Of a stretch of DNA of 64,000 bases, positions 43,094 to 51,831 are shown piece by piece. Numbering within the stretch: the stretch's first letter is position 1; the number at the start of each line of letters is the position of its first letter. A model generated the notes under the pieces. The model was given only the letters and a program-made list of their open reading frames with translations. It did not search any database and was not told where the DNA came from. A program made the translations under genes and the position numbers. Source of the stretch: Pseudomonas sp. KBW05 (GTDB taxonomy: Bacteria; Pseudomonadota; Gammaproteobacteria; Pseudomonadales; Pseudomonadaceae); assembly GCF_003852405.1 (NCBI RefSeq), contig NZ_QAJM01000003.1, forward strand, positions 1 to 64,000. Direction: 5' to 3'.

Positions 43094-43193
43094 ACCTGTG
43101 GCGAGGGAGCTTGCTCCCGCTGGAGTGCGAAGCGCTCCCAAAATCTTGGGGCTGCTACGCAGCCCAGCGGGAGCAAGCTCCCTCGCCACAGGT
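43094..43193. repeat. Second-type REP inverted pair (GGCGAGGGAGCTTGCTCCCGC)
   Basis: Arms of 30 bp (43094-43123 and 43164-43193) are perfect inverse copies: ACCTGTGGCGAGGGAGCTTG and onward. A smaller hairpin-rich insert (GAGTGCGAAGCGCTC, GGGCTGCTACGCAGCCC) fills the centre. This type occurs only here in the window. Confidence 0.92.
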
Positions 43194-43231
43194 TACTTTT
43201 ATCCCTTCCACATTCTTGGCCTGCTGCCAGG

Positions 43232-44551
43232 TTATTGCAGTTGTAACGTGGAATTGAACTGACTGATCGCATCCACCACATGCTTTGACCCTTCCTGAAT
43301 TTCCAGGATCACCTGCCCCGCCTCGTTCGCCAGCTCCACCCCCAGCCCCGTGCGGCTCAAGCTCGACTGCATGCTCGACACCGCACTCAGCGACAGGTCG
43401 TGGTTCTTGCGCACCACATCGACAATTTCCACCGTCGCCTGGCTGGTCCTGGCCGCGAGGCTGCGCACTTCATCGGCCACCACCGCAAAGCCGCGCCCAT
43501 GCTCACCGGCGCGCGCTGCTTCGATGGCCGCGTTGAGCGCGAGCATATTGGTTTGCTCGGCGATGCTGCGGATGGTCTGCACAATGGCGCCGATGATGTC
43601 CGACTGCTTGCTCACCGCGTCGATGCTTTGCGCCGCCTGGTTCAAGTCGTGGGAAATCTCTTCAATGATCTGCACGGTTTGCTGCACCACCTCCGAGCCT
43701 TTGCGCGCGCAGGCGTCGTTTTGTACCGAGGTGGCGTGGGCCGAATCGGCAGCATTGCGCAAGGTAGTGACCTGATCGGTGATGTCGCTGGCAAACTTCA
43801 CCACTTTGTACAGGCGCCCATTGGTGTCGAAGATCGGGTTGTAGGACGCTTCCAGAAACAGCGTCTTGCCGTGTTTGTTTCTGCGTTCAAAGCGGTGGGA
43901 ATGGTATTCGCCACGGTTGAGAGAAGCCCAGAACGCCTTGTAGGCCGGCGACTCCACTTCGCTGCGATGGCAGAACATGCTGTGGTGCTGGCCGATGATT
44001 TCGTCCAACGAGTACTGCACCGTGCGCAGGAAGTTGTCGTTGGCGTTGAGGATCTGCCCCTGTGGGGTGAACTCGATCACCGCCATGGAGCGGCCGATGG
44101 CATCGATCAGGCTTTGGTTTTCGTGTTCATGGTGAACCCGCGCGGAAATATCCGACGCCACCTTGATCACGCTCCGCACCTGCTTGTCGCTGTCCAGCAC
44201 GGGCATGTAGCTGGCTTCCAGCCACACTTCCTGGCCGCGCTTGTTCAGGCGCATAAAGGTGCCGCTGATGGCCTCGCCCCGCGCCAGGTCGCGCCAGAGC
44301 TTGGCGTAGGGTTCGCTGTGGGTGTAGGCCTCTTCGCAAAAGATCCGATGATGTTTGCCGCGAATCTCCTCGGCGCTGTAGCCCATGGTTTTGCAGAAGT
44401 TGTCGTTGGCATCGAGGATCACGCCATTGCGGTCAAACTCGATCATCGCCATGGAACGGCTGATGGCGGCAAGTTTGGCGTTGGCTTCGGTAAGGGCGCA
44501 GGAGAAACGTTCGATTTCTTGCAGGTCGGATTTGTGATGGCGGTTGAACAT
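43232..44551 (-). CDS. BdlA-like soluble PAS-PAS chemotaxis transducer
   Basis: 439 aa. Two PAS domains (about 27-140 and 150-265; [40 protein letters not shown]) and the signalling hairpin [20 protein letters not shown], with no transmembrane span. It shares overall layout and many motifs with the protein at 9534-10892 and with BdlA. The ATG at 44551 follows AAGGGTGA; 37 more upstream codons are open but unlike the family. The repeated [10 protein letters not shown] / [10 protein letters not shown] motif is typical of this group. Probable role: sensing redox or metabolite state and feeding the chemosensory/c-di-GMP network. Confidence 0.85.
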   Translation of the reverse strand: MFNRHHKSDLQEIERFSCALTEANAKLAAISRSMAMIEFDRNGVILDANDNFCKTMGYSAEEIRGKHHRIFCEEAYTHSEPYAKLWRDLARGEAISGTFMRLNKRGQEVWLEASYMPVLDSDKQVRSVIKVASDISARVHHEHENQSLIDAIGRSMAVIEFTPQGQILNANDNFLRTVQYSLDEIIGQHHSMFCHRSEVESPAYKAFWASLNRGEYHSHRFERRNKHGKTLFLEASYNPIFDTNGRLYKVVKFASDITDQVTTLRNAADSAHATSVQNDACARKGSEVVQQTVQIIEEISHDLNQAAQSIDAVSKQSDIIGAIVQTIRSIAEQTNMLALNAAIEAARAGEHGRGFAVVADEVRSLAARTSQATVEIVDVVRKNHDLSLSAVSSMQSSLSRTGLGVELANEAGQVILEIQEGSKHVVDAISQFNSTLQLQ

Positions 44552-44716
44552 GGTCAGATCACCCTTGATTCCCGGCGCCTGTCGGCGCATTCCATTCATC
44601 AGTTGGATACTGCTGGCAAACCTTGCATGGGGAACAACCATCCGAATCGCTTTATATGCCAAGCGTCATAACGGTTCTGGGTGAGCATAGACAGGGCTTG
44701 GCGCTATGCAAGGCCA

Positions 44717-45586
44717 CTAGTCAGCCAGCATTTTTAACAATGCATGGGCGGCAGGTGATGGCGGGCAGGTTTGCGAGGCCACCAAGGAAAATTCGCGGTG
44801 CACCGGAACGGCCAGCGGCATCACGCGCAGGCCTTGGCGCTGGGCCGGCAGGGTCATTTCCGGCACCAGGGTCACGCCAACGCCTTCACGCACCAGGCTG
44901 AAGGCGCTGCTCCACTCGCGCACTTCCACGCGGATATCCGCCAGGGCCAGCCCGGCCTCGGCGCCCAGGCTGCGGGCGTTGGCAGTGCAGCCGCCCGTGG
45001 CCAGTACAAAGGGTTGCTGCAACAATTCCGCAAGCGTCACTGTGGCATCGGCCGACCGTTGCGCCAGCGCATGTTGCTGCGGCAACACCGCCAGCCAGTT
45101 GTCACGCCCCAGCACCGTGGCATTGCGCTCGGGCTTGGGGTTGAGCACCACGCCGAGGTCGATCAGGCCGGCGTCGAGCAAGGTGTTTACTTCGTTGTCG
45201 GTGACTTCCAGGGTGGTGACTTCGATCCCTGGGTACAGCTGGGCGAAACGCTGCAACAGCGGCGTGACAAACGTCGCCAACACCATGGGAAAACTCGCGA
45301 TGCGAATACTCCCACGCAGCATGGGCTTGGCCTCGTCCACGGTGCTGCGAATGGCCTGCAAGGCGCCAAGCATCACCCGCGCCTGCTCGATCACACTCAG
45401 CCCCAGCGCCGTGGGCAAGGTGTTGCGCGGCGCGCGGGTAAACAGCTGCGCCCCCAAGGTGGCCTCCATGCCGGCCATGGCCTGGCTGGCGGCAGACTGG
45501 GTCATGCCCACGCGCTCGGCGGCGGCGGTGATGCTGCCGTGGTCGGCAACGGCCACCAGCAAGCGCCAGTGCATCAGGTTCATCAT
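44717..45586 (-). CDS. LysR family regulator
   Basis: 289 aa. HTH (LLVAVADHGSITAAAERVGM, then TQSAASQAMAGMEATLGAQL) and a standard effector domain. AAGGAC is 10 nt before the first of two ATGs (45586, 45583). It is divergent from a GST gene 95 bp away and probably controls it. Confidence 0.88.
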   Translation of the reverse strand: MMNLMHWRLLVAVADHGSITAAAERVGMTQSAASQAMAGMEATLGAQLFTRAPRNTLPTALGLSVIEQARVMLGALQAIRSTVDEAKPMLRGSIRIASFPMVLATFVTPLLQRFAQLYPGIEVTTLEVTDNEVNTLLDAGLIDLGVVLNPKPERNATVLGRDNWLAVLPQQHALAQRSADATVTLAELLQQPFVLATGGCTANARSLGAEAGLALADIRVEVREWSSAFSLVREGVGVTLVPEMTLPAQRQGLRVMPLAVPVHREFSLVASQTCPPSPAAHALLKMLAD

Positions 45587-45681
45587 GGCAGTAGCTGTCC
45601 TTATGGCAGGGACTGAAGGTTTAATTTTACCCACGGTGCCATGGCCGCGAGACTGGCGCAAATCCCCTGGAGCTGCCCACG

Positions 45682-46284
45682 ATGAAACTGTATTACTTCC
45701 CACACGCCTGTTCCCTGGCACCGCATATCGTCCTGCGGGAATTGGCGCTGCCGTTCGAGCTGGTGCGGGTGGATAACCAAGCGAAAACCACAGCCAATGG
45801 CGAAGACTTCCTGCAGATCAACCCCAAGGGCTATGTGGCGGCGCTGCAACTGGACAGCGGCGAAGTGCTGACTGAAGCCAGTGCGATCCTGCAATACCTG
45901 GCCGACCTCAAACCCACCGCCGGCTTGGCCCCGGCCAATGGCAGCTGGGCGCGCGTGCGCTTGCAGGAATGGCTGAATTTTATTGCCACCGAGATTCACG
46001 GCGGGCTGGCGGTGTTCTTCAACGCGGCTATCCAGGGCGAAGTGCGGGCGATGTTCCAGGCCACGCTGTTCAAGCGGTTGGCGATTTTGGAGCAGACGTT
46101 GGAAGGCCAGGAGTATCTGCTGGGTGCGCAGTATTCGGTGGCGGATACGTATTTGTTCGTGGTGCTGCGCTGGGCGGCTTTCCACGATATTGACCTGGGC
46201 GCATGGCCGGCGTTGGCGGCGTTTCAACAACGGATCGGGCAGCGGCCAGCAGTGGTTGCGGCATTGGCTGCCGAGAGCCAATAA
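45682..46284 (+). CDS. Glutathione S-transferase, GstA/beta-like
   Basis: 200 aa. N-terminal MKLYYFPHACSLAPHIVLRE carries the Cys/His region typical of bacterial beta-class GSTs, then ADLKPTAGLAP and a helical C-domain ending RPAVVAALAAE. Substrate unknown. Divergent from a LysR gene. Confidence 0.88.
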   Translation: MKLYYFPHACSLAPHIVLRELALPFELVRVDNQAKTTANGEDFLQINPKGYVAALQLDSGEVLTEASAILQYLADLKPTAGLAPANGSWARVRLQEWLNFIATEIHGGLAVFFNAAIQGEVRAMFQATLFKRLAILEQTLEGQEYLLGAQYSVADTYLFVVLRWAAFHDIDLGAWPALAAFQQRIGQRPAVVAALAAESQ

Positions 46285-46304
46285 GAAGCTACACCACACA
46301 CTAC

Positions 46305-46425
46305 TGTGGGAGCGGGCTTGTGTGGGAGCGGGCTTGCTCGCGAAGGCGGTGGGTCAGACAGAACATCTGTGCCTGATACACCGTATTCGCGAGCAAGCCC
46401 GCTCCCACACAAGCTCGCTCCCACA
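46305..46425. repeat. REP inverted pair with both heads duplicated
   Basis: TGTGGGAGCGGGCTTG occurs twice in a row on the left and its inverse appears twice on the right (the last copy reads CAAGCTCGCTCCCACA). It lies between the convergent GST and OpuAC genes. Confidence 0.92.
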
Positions 46426-46441
46426 TTTGACTCGAGGTGGC

Positions 46442-47446
46442 TCAGAGCGCAGCGTTGACCTTGGCCGCCACCTCCGCTGGCACCCACTGCTGCCACACCT
46501 GCGGCTGCTCCTTGAGGAATGCCAAGGCCACCTGGCGCGGCGATGTGCGCTTCTCGCTCATGTCCGCGAGGATGCCGTTGAGTAGATCAATCGGCAGGTC
46601 GACCTTTTCAAAGAAACTCACCAGCTGCGGGTACTGCGCCTTGAACGGCGCCGACACGCCAATCGCCAGCTGCGCCGGCATTGAGCGGGTGCCGATGGGG
46701 TTGGGGTTTTTCGCGTCGGCCAGCGTCTTCCAGGCGTCGGCGTTGAACGCCGGTTCTTCCAGCTTGATCAGCTTGAAGCGCCCCAGCAGGGGCGTCGGCG
46801 ACCAGTAGTAGAACAACACCGGCTTGCCGCGCCGGATCGACGAGGCCACTTCCGCATCCAGCGCCGCGCCGGAGCCTGTGCGGAAGTTGACGAAGCTGTC
46901 GGTCAGGCCGTACGCCTTGATCTTCTGGCTGTTGACGATTTCCGAGGTCCAGCCGGTGGGGCTGTTGAGGAAGCGCCCGCGGCTCGGGTCTTCGGGGTCG
47001 CGGAACACGTCCTTGTAGCGCGCCAGGTCGGCCACCGACTTGAGGTCCGGCGCCAGGGGCTTGATGCCGCGCGCCGCGTCGCCCTTGATCACGTATTCGG
47101 GCACCCACCAACCTTCGGTGGCGCCTTTGACCGTGTCACCGAGGCCGAACACTTTGCCTTCGCTTTCAGCCTTGACCCACGCCGGACTGCGCCCGGCCCA
47201 TTCTTCGCCGATCACCTGGATATCGTCCTTGGCCAGGGCGGCTTCGAGGCTCACGGTGCTGCCGGGTAAGGTATCGGTGGGCAGGCCGTAGCCTTTTTCG
47301 ACGATCAGGCGCAGGACTTCGGTGATCAGGCTGCCGCTTTCCCACGTGATGTCGCCGAAGTGGATCGGCGCGGCGGCGTGTGCCGGCTGGGCCAATAGCG
47401 TCAGTGCGAGCAGCGAGCCACCCAGTAGGTTTTTCAGTCTTTTCAT
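46442..47446 (-). CDS. Periplasmic OpuAC-type substrate-binding protein
   Basis: 334 aa. A signal peptide ([20 protein letters not shown], then PAHA near 24) precedes the glycine-betaine/proline-betaine type binding domain (IHFGDITWESGSLITEVLRL, IGEEWAGRSPAWVKAESEGK, TEGWWVPEYVIKGDAARGIK). Tryptophans in the W-E-S, GEEW and EGWW segments could form the aromatic cage seen in quaternary-amine binders. No permease or ATPase gene is adjacent. It starts 58 bp after the TonB receptor stop on the same strand, so it is probably in the same ECF-controlled transcript. GAGG is 6 nt before the ATG at 47446. Confidence 0.82.
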   Translation of the reverse strand: MKRLKNLLGGSLLALTLLAQPAHAAAPIHFGDITWESGSLITEVLRLIVEKGYGLPTDTLPGSTVSLEAALAKDDIQVIGEEWAGRSPAWVKAESEGKVFGLGDTVKGATEGWWVPEYVIKGDAARGIKPLAPDLKSVADLARYKDVFRDPEDPSRGRFLNSPTGWTSEIVNSQKIKAYGLTDSFVNFRTGSGAALDAEVASSIRRGKPVLFYYWSPTPLLGRFKLIKLEEPAFNADAWKTLADAKNPNPIGTRSMPAQLAIGVSAPFKAQYPQLVSFFEKVDLPIDLLNGILADMSEKRTSPRQVALAFLKEQPQVWQQWVPAEVAAKVNAAL

Positions 47447-47504
47447 GCAGAACCTCGTGTTGATGATCGTTCCCCCGCAAGCGTGGGAACGAGCGGTGGA
47501 CCGG

Positions 47505-50129
47505 TTAAAAGTCATAACTGAGTCGCGTGTAGTAAAACGCCCCTTCCGGCGCCGCCGGCGACAGGTAGCTGTACTGTTGGCCCGGGGTCTGGCGCAGGCG
47601 GCTGTTGAAGTCGTCGGGCTTGCTGTCGAACAGGTTGTTCACGCCCACTGACACGCGTAGCTGTTGGCTGAACGCGTAGTTCACGTCCAGGTCGGTGGTC
47701 CACTGCGCGCTGAAGGTCTGGTCGTAACGGGCGTTGGCCTCAGACGCCGCGTATTTGCGGTATTTGCCGTAGCGGGTCTGGTTGAGGGCGATCGTCCATT
47801 GGTTGAGCTTGTGCACCGCGCCAAACACCAGTTTGTCCTCGGGATAACCATGCTCGATAAACCCTCGGGCTTCACGGGTCAGTACTTCGAAGCCGTTGGG
47901 GTTCTCGTGGACTTTCTCGATGGTGGTCCGTGCCTTGGTGTAACCCGCCGACAGGTTCAAGTCACCGAACTGTGCGAGGCCCAGGTTGTACTTGCCGACG
48001 ATATCGACGCCACGGGTGCGGGTGTCTGCGGCGTTGGTCATGAACTGCGCCCAGGAATACTGGCCGTAGCCGGCATTGGTGAGAATCTGCTCGGCCAACG
48101 GCCCGGAAATACCACCGCTGAACACCAGCCGGTCGCGGATCGCGATCTGGTAGGCATCGATGGTCAACGACGCATGCTCGCTAGGACGCAGCACCAGGCC
48201 GAGGGAGTAGTTGGTGGACTTCTCCGGCTTGAGCGGCTGCGCGCCAAGGGCCCGGGCTGCCGGGTTGTCGGCCGGCAACATGCGGGTCAGCACCGGGTTG
48301 CCATTCACATCCAGGTTGGTGGTGGTGGTCCACGACGTGCCGATCTGCCCCAGGCTCGGCGCATGGTAGGCGTTGTTGATCGTGCCGCGCAGCGCCACTT
48401 GCGGCGTGAAGTCATAACGCGCCGAGAGCTTGCCGGTGGTGGCCGAGCCAAAATCCGAGTAGTGCTCGGTGCGCCCGGCGAGGCCCACTTGCAGCTGGTC
48501 GGTAACCTGGTTTTCCAGGCCGAAATACACACCGCCCACATCGCGCTTGAAGGTGCCAGCATCGTCCGGGGTCAGGCCGGACGCCTGCACTGCGCCCACC
48601 TGCACGTTGTCGATGCCGCCGTAGGAGTAGGAATCGTAGTCGCCGGCCTCCAGACGGTATTGCTCGTGACGGTAGGCCACTCCGGCAGAGACGGTCAGCG
48701 GATGACTGGACCAATTCACATCAAGGTCTTTGGCGTAGTCGAGGGCGAGGTTGGTCTGCTCGTTGACCAGGGTGGCGACGTTGAACTTGGTCGGGCTGTT
48801 GGCGCCGTAGCTCGGGTTGACGGTGTTGAAGGCCAATTCATCGTGCTCGTCGCGCCCGTAGGTGGCACTCAAGTCGAAGCGGCCGAGACTGTCGTCTTCA
48901 TACCGGGTGCCCAGCGTAATGGCGCCGTCTTCATAGCGGTAGCGGTACTTGGGAATCGTGCCGTTGGGGTAGATCGACGCCACGTTGTTGGGGCTGCTCG
49001 CCAGCAGCGGCGGCGTGTTGTTGACCGACGTGTCCTGGCCGAATGTGGCGAAACTGTAGACGCGCCACTGATCATTCAGGCCGATCTCGGCATTCGCCGC
49101 CAGGTTGTATTTATCCCGCCCGGCACCACCCCAGCGCGGGTCTTGCACGCGGCCGTCGGCCACATATTTGTCGCCGATATCGTCGGGCTTGTTATTCAGC
49201 GTGTTGAAGCTCAGGGTCAGGAAGCCATCCCCCGGCAAGCCCACGCCGTACCAGCCATCGGTGGTCTTGCTGAAGCCATCGCCCTGGGCGTATTTGCCCA
49301 GCTGGGTGTTGATGCCACCACCGCTGTCGCGCTCCTTGAGCACGATATTGACCACACCCGCCACCGCATCGGAACCGTATTGCGCCGAGGCGCCATCGCG
49401 CAGCACTTCGACGTGGTCGATGGCGCTGATGGGGATCATATCCAGGTCCACCGGCTGCGCACCGATAAACGGCACGCCGCCGGAAATGTTCACCACCGCC
49501 GAGGTGTGCCGGCGCTTGCCGTTGATCAGCACCAGCGTCTGGTCAGGCGACAGACCACGCAGGGACGCGCCCTTGGGGTCCTGGCCACGGGTGGCGCTGT
49601 TGTTCTGCGGAAAGTTGAACGACGGCAACAGTTGGAACAACGCCTGGTTGAGACTGGTGGCACCGGTTTGCTTGAGTTCTTCAGCGTTGATCACATCCAC
49701 CGGCGCGGCGCTGGCCAGGGCAGTGGCGTCACTGCGCCGGGTGCCAATGGCGACCACGCGGTCCAGGGTCGGCGCCTGGGCGGCACGGGTTTGCGCCTTG
49801 ACGTTGCTATCCGCGCTCTCCTTGATGATGAACGCACCGTCCGGGCTCACTTGGACCTGTAGGCCGGTGCCCTTGAGCGCGGCGTCCACCGCCTGCTGCG
49901 CCGACAGCGAACCGTCCACGCGGGCCGAGGAATAGTCGCCCAGTTGCGGCGTAAACGAGATCACCTGGCCGCTTTGGCGGCTGATGTTCAGCAGCACTTC
50001 ATCCAGCGGGCCAGGGGCGATGTGGTAGACCTGGCGCGTATCGGCGGCGCTGGCGGCGAACGACCACAACAGGCTGGCCAACGGCACCAGGGCAAAGGTT
50101 CGAAGCGGCACACGGTTGAACTGACTCAC
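47505..50129 (-). CDS. TonB-dependent outer-membrane receptor with STN signalling domain
   Basis: 874 aa. A signal peptide (VPLRTFALVPLASLLWSFAA, near 7-28) is followed by an STN domain (about 35-86: YHIAPGPLDEVLLNISRQSG) that contacts FecR, a TonB-box-like DRVVAIGTRR, a plug (about 115-230, SDAVAGVVNIVLKERDSGGG) and a 22-strand barrel ending in YTRLSYDF. It takes up a ligand and reports it to the sigma/anti-sigma pair directly upstream. The ligand is unknown. The start is GTG at 50129 with GGAG 6 nt upstream; the longer open frame before it is non-coding leader. Confidence 0.9.
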   Translation of the reverse strand: MSQFNRVPLRTFALVPLASLLWSFAASAADTRQVYHIAPGPLDEVLLNISRQSGQVISFTPQLGDYSSARVDGSLSAQQAVDAALKGTGLQVQVSPDGAFIIKESADSNVKAQTRAAQAPTLDRVVAIGTRRSDATALASAAPVDVINAEELKQTGATSLNQALFQLLPSFNFPQNNSATRGQDPKGASLRGLSPDQTLVLINGKRRHTSAVVNISGGVPFIGAQPVDLDMIPISAIDHVEVLRDGASAQYGSDAVAGVVNIVLKERDSGGGINTQLGKYAQGDGFSKTTDGWYGVGLPGDGFLTLSFNTLNNKPDDIGDKYVADGRVQDPRWGGAGRDKYNLAANAEIGLNDQWRVYSFATFGQDTSVNNTPPLLASSPNNVASIYPNGTIPKYRYRYEDGAITLGTRYEDDSLGRFDLSATYGRDEHDELAFNTVNPSYGANSPTKFNVATLVNEQTNLALDYAKDLDVNWSSHPLTVSAGVAYRHEQYRLEAGDYDSYSYGGIDNVQVGAVQASGLTPDDAGTFKRDVGGVYFGLENQVTDQLQVGLAGRTEHYSDFGSATTGKLSARYDFTPQVALRGTINNAYHAPSLGQIGTSWTTTTNLDVNGNPVLTRMLPADNPAARALGAQPLKPEKSTNYSLGLVLRPSEHASLTIDAYQIAIRDRLVFSGGISGPLAEQILTNAGYGQYSWAQFMTNAADTRTRGVDIVGKYNLGLAQFGDLNLSAGYTKARTTIEKVHENPNGFEVLTREARGFIEHGYPEDKLVFGAVHKLNQWTIALNQTRYGKYRKYAASEANARYDQTFSAQWTTDLDVNYAFSQQLRVSVGVNNLFDSKPDDFNSRLRQTPGQQYSYLSPAAPEGAFYYTRLSYDF

Positions 50130-50197
50130 TTTGGCTCCCCCCAAGAGAACGCGATAACGCTGCTCCCCGCAGCGCTTACGGGAGTGATGTGAAATAG

Positions 50198-50226
50198 CGC
50201 GGGGAAAACTTGCAGATCGTTTGGTT
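50198..50226 (-). promoter_or_regulatory. Shared ECF-promoter-like motif, receptor copy
   Basis: On the minus strand the 29-bp element reads AACCAAACGATCTGCAAG and onward to CCCCGCG. It is 26/29 identical to 53594-53622 before the desaturase gene. It lies in the 141-bp gap between fecR and the receptor gene, 69 bp before its start. The layout AACCAA-17 bp-CCCGCG could be a -35/-10 pair for the adjacent FecI-type sigma. Confidence 0.65.
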
Positions 50227-50270
50227 ATGTCCTTAGAACCTGCCCACATTGGTTGGCGTCGTTGCGACAG

Positions 50271-51209
50271 TCAGGTGGCACTGACGGTTACCCATAACCC
50301 TGTGCGCCGAGTGATGCGGATCGGCAAGGTGCGCGCCAGGGTGTCGAGGATCTGCTCGGGGTTGTCCAGGCGGTACAGGCCGCTGACGCGCAGCTCGGCC
50401 ACTGCCGGGTCCAGGCGCAGCACGCCGCGGTGATAGGGGCGCAGCGCCTCGATGACCTCCGTCAATGGGCGGTCGCGCACTTGCAGGAAGCCCTCCACCC
50501 AGGCCGTGGCGCCGGAAGCACTGGCGGCTACCGGGCCGAAGCCGTCGCGATCGAAATGCACTTCATGGCCCGCCGCGAGTTGCAGGCGTTCGCCGCGCTG
50601 GCTGTCGATTTCCACCGCGCCATTGAGCGCGACCACTTGCCCCTGCCCTGCCCGCTCACGCACCAGGAAACCGTTGCCGTAGGCCCGCAGGCGGGTCTGT
50701 TCGGTCTGGATCAAAAAGGGCCGCATGCGGTCGCTGGCGACCTTGGCCAGCAACTCACCCTCGCGCAAGCGCACCAGGCGTTGTTGTGGGTCAAACAGGA
50801 TGTCGGCCGCGCTTTGCGCGTTGAGCAGCAACTCGCTGCCGTCAGCCAGCGTCACCGTACGCCGTTCGCCGGTGCCGGTGCGGATGTCCGCCGTGAGCTG
50901 CGTCAGGCCCGTGGGCTTGGCCAACAGTGCCGCGCCGACCGCCACGCCCGCACCGACCAGCACGACTTGCAACACGTGGCGCCGACTGGACGGTGCCTCC
51001 AGCGCCTGCTGCAAGACTTTGCCGCTCACGCCTTGGGCCTGAGGAACCTGGAACACACCGAGGCTCACTTCCAACTGCCGGCACAACGCATCGTGGCGTG
51101 GGTCGGCCGCACGCCATTGTTCATAACGCTGCCAGTCCCCCGCCGTGGCCTGGCCGGAGCGCAACAGCACATACCAACGCGTGGCGCTGTCGATCAGTGC
51201 GTCGCTCAT
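50271..51209 (-). CDS. fecR: FecR-type anti-sigma factor
   Basis: 312 aa. The N-terminal cytoplasmic sigma-binding part (SATRWYVLLRSGQATAGDWQ, then RYEQWRAADPRH) is followed by one transmembrane span (about 85-104), a FecR domain (VTLADGSELLLNAQSAADIL) and a C-terminal STN-like domain (LTEVIEALRPYHRGVLRLDP). It transmits receptor occupancy to the sigma factor. The ATG overlaps the sigma stop (ATGA). Confidence 0.92.
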   Translation of the reverse strand: MSDALIDSATRWYVLLRSGQATAGDWQRYEQWRAADPRHDALCRQLEVSLGVFQVPQAQGVSGKVLQQALEAPSSRRHVLQVVLVGAGVAVGAALLAKPTGLTQLTADIRTGTGERRTVTLADGSELLLNAQSAADILFDPQQRLVRLREGELLAKVASDRMRPFLIQTEQTRLRAYGNGFLVRERAGQGQVVALNGAVEIDSQRGERLQLAAGHEVHFDRDGFGPVAASASGATAWVEGFLQVRDRPLTEVIEALRPYHRGVLRLDPAVAELRVSGLYRLDNPEQILDTLARTLPIRITRRTGLWVTVSAT

Positions 51210-51715
51210 TCCAGGCACAACCGCAGGCAACGGTTGAAGGCACGGGTCATGTAATCACTGACCGAGCGCTGGGAGATACCCAATTCGGCGGCGATTTGCG
51301 GGTAAGTCAGGCCATTGAGCTGGGACAGCAGGAAGGTCGCCTTGACCTTGGCGGGCAAGCCGTCGAGCAACTGGTCGATGGCTTGCAGGGCTTCGAGCAT
51401 TTGCGCCAGGTCTTCGGGAGACGGTGCGCTGCAGGTCTCATCGTGATCGAGGGCATCAAGGTAGGCGCGTTCCAGATCACGGCGGCGCCACAGCTGGTAC
51501 ATCAGGCGCTGGGCGATGGTGGTGAGCAAGGCGCGGGGCTGGCGGATCGGCAGCCGGTCCGGCGACGTCAGCAGTTGGACGAACGTGTCGGCCGCAATGT
51601 CTTCGGCATGGGCGCGGGAATCGAGGTGGCGGTGCAGGCGGCCGCACAGCCAGTCGTAATGGCTGCGGAACAATCCGCCCACGTAATCGCTGTGAGAACT
51701 GTCGGCGCCGGACAT
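51206..51715 (-). CDS. fecI: FecI-type ECF sigma factor
   Basis: 169 aa. Region 2 (GLFRSHYDWLCGRLHRHLDS, then RAHAEDIAADTFVQLLTSPD) and region 4 (LPAKVKATFLLSQLNGLTYP, then QIAAELGISQRSVSDYMTRA) are typical. GGAG lies 6 nt before the ATG. No copy of the shared motif precedes it; instead a very AT-rich 50-bp segment (51783-51831) supplies a likely housekeeping promoter. Confidence 0.92.
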   Translation of the reverse strand: MSGADSSHSDYVGGLFRSHYDWLCGRLHRHLDSRAHAEDIAADTFVQLLTSPDRLPIRQPRALLTTIAQRLMYQLWRRRDLERAYLDALDHDETCSAPSPEDLAQMLEALQAIDQLLDGLPAKVKATFLLSQLNGLTYPQIAAELGISQRSVSDYMTRAFNRCLRLCLE

Positions 51716-51782
51716 AGTGGCTCCATCTGAGTAGGTTGCGCGTTATGTCCGGTGTTCCGGTGGGGCGATCCTAGCAAGGCTG

Positions 51783-51831
51783 CTTATTCTTTTATAATAT
51801 TTAAAAGGTATTTTTATATAACTTTATTTAA
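51783..51831. promoter_or_regulatory. AT-rich segment before the fecI gene
   Basis: About 50 bp made almost entirely of A and T, with TATTAT and TTATAT hexamers, in a window of high GC. It overlaps the end of the upstream PhnD-like gene and probably contains the sigma gene promoter. I see no good 19-bp Fur box in it. Confidence 0.45.

Noticed and set aside
47664-49862. A 732-codon open frame antisense to the TonB receptor
   Set aside because: It is the reverse-strand shadow of a GC-rich gene with no domain signature and no ribosome site.
51783-51831. Fur box in the AT-rich segment before fecI
   Set aside because: AT-rich but lacks the GATAAT-type triple hexamer arrangement; iron control cannot be claimed.
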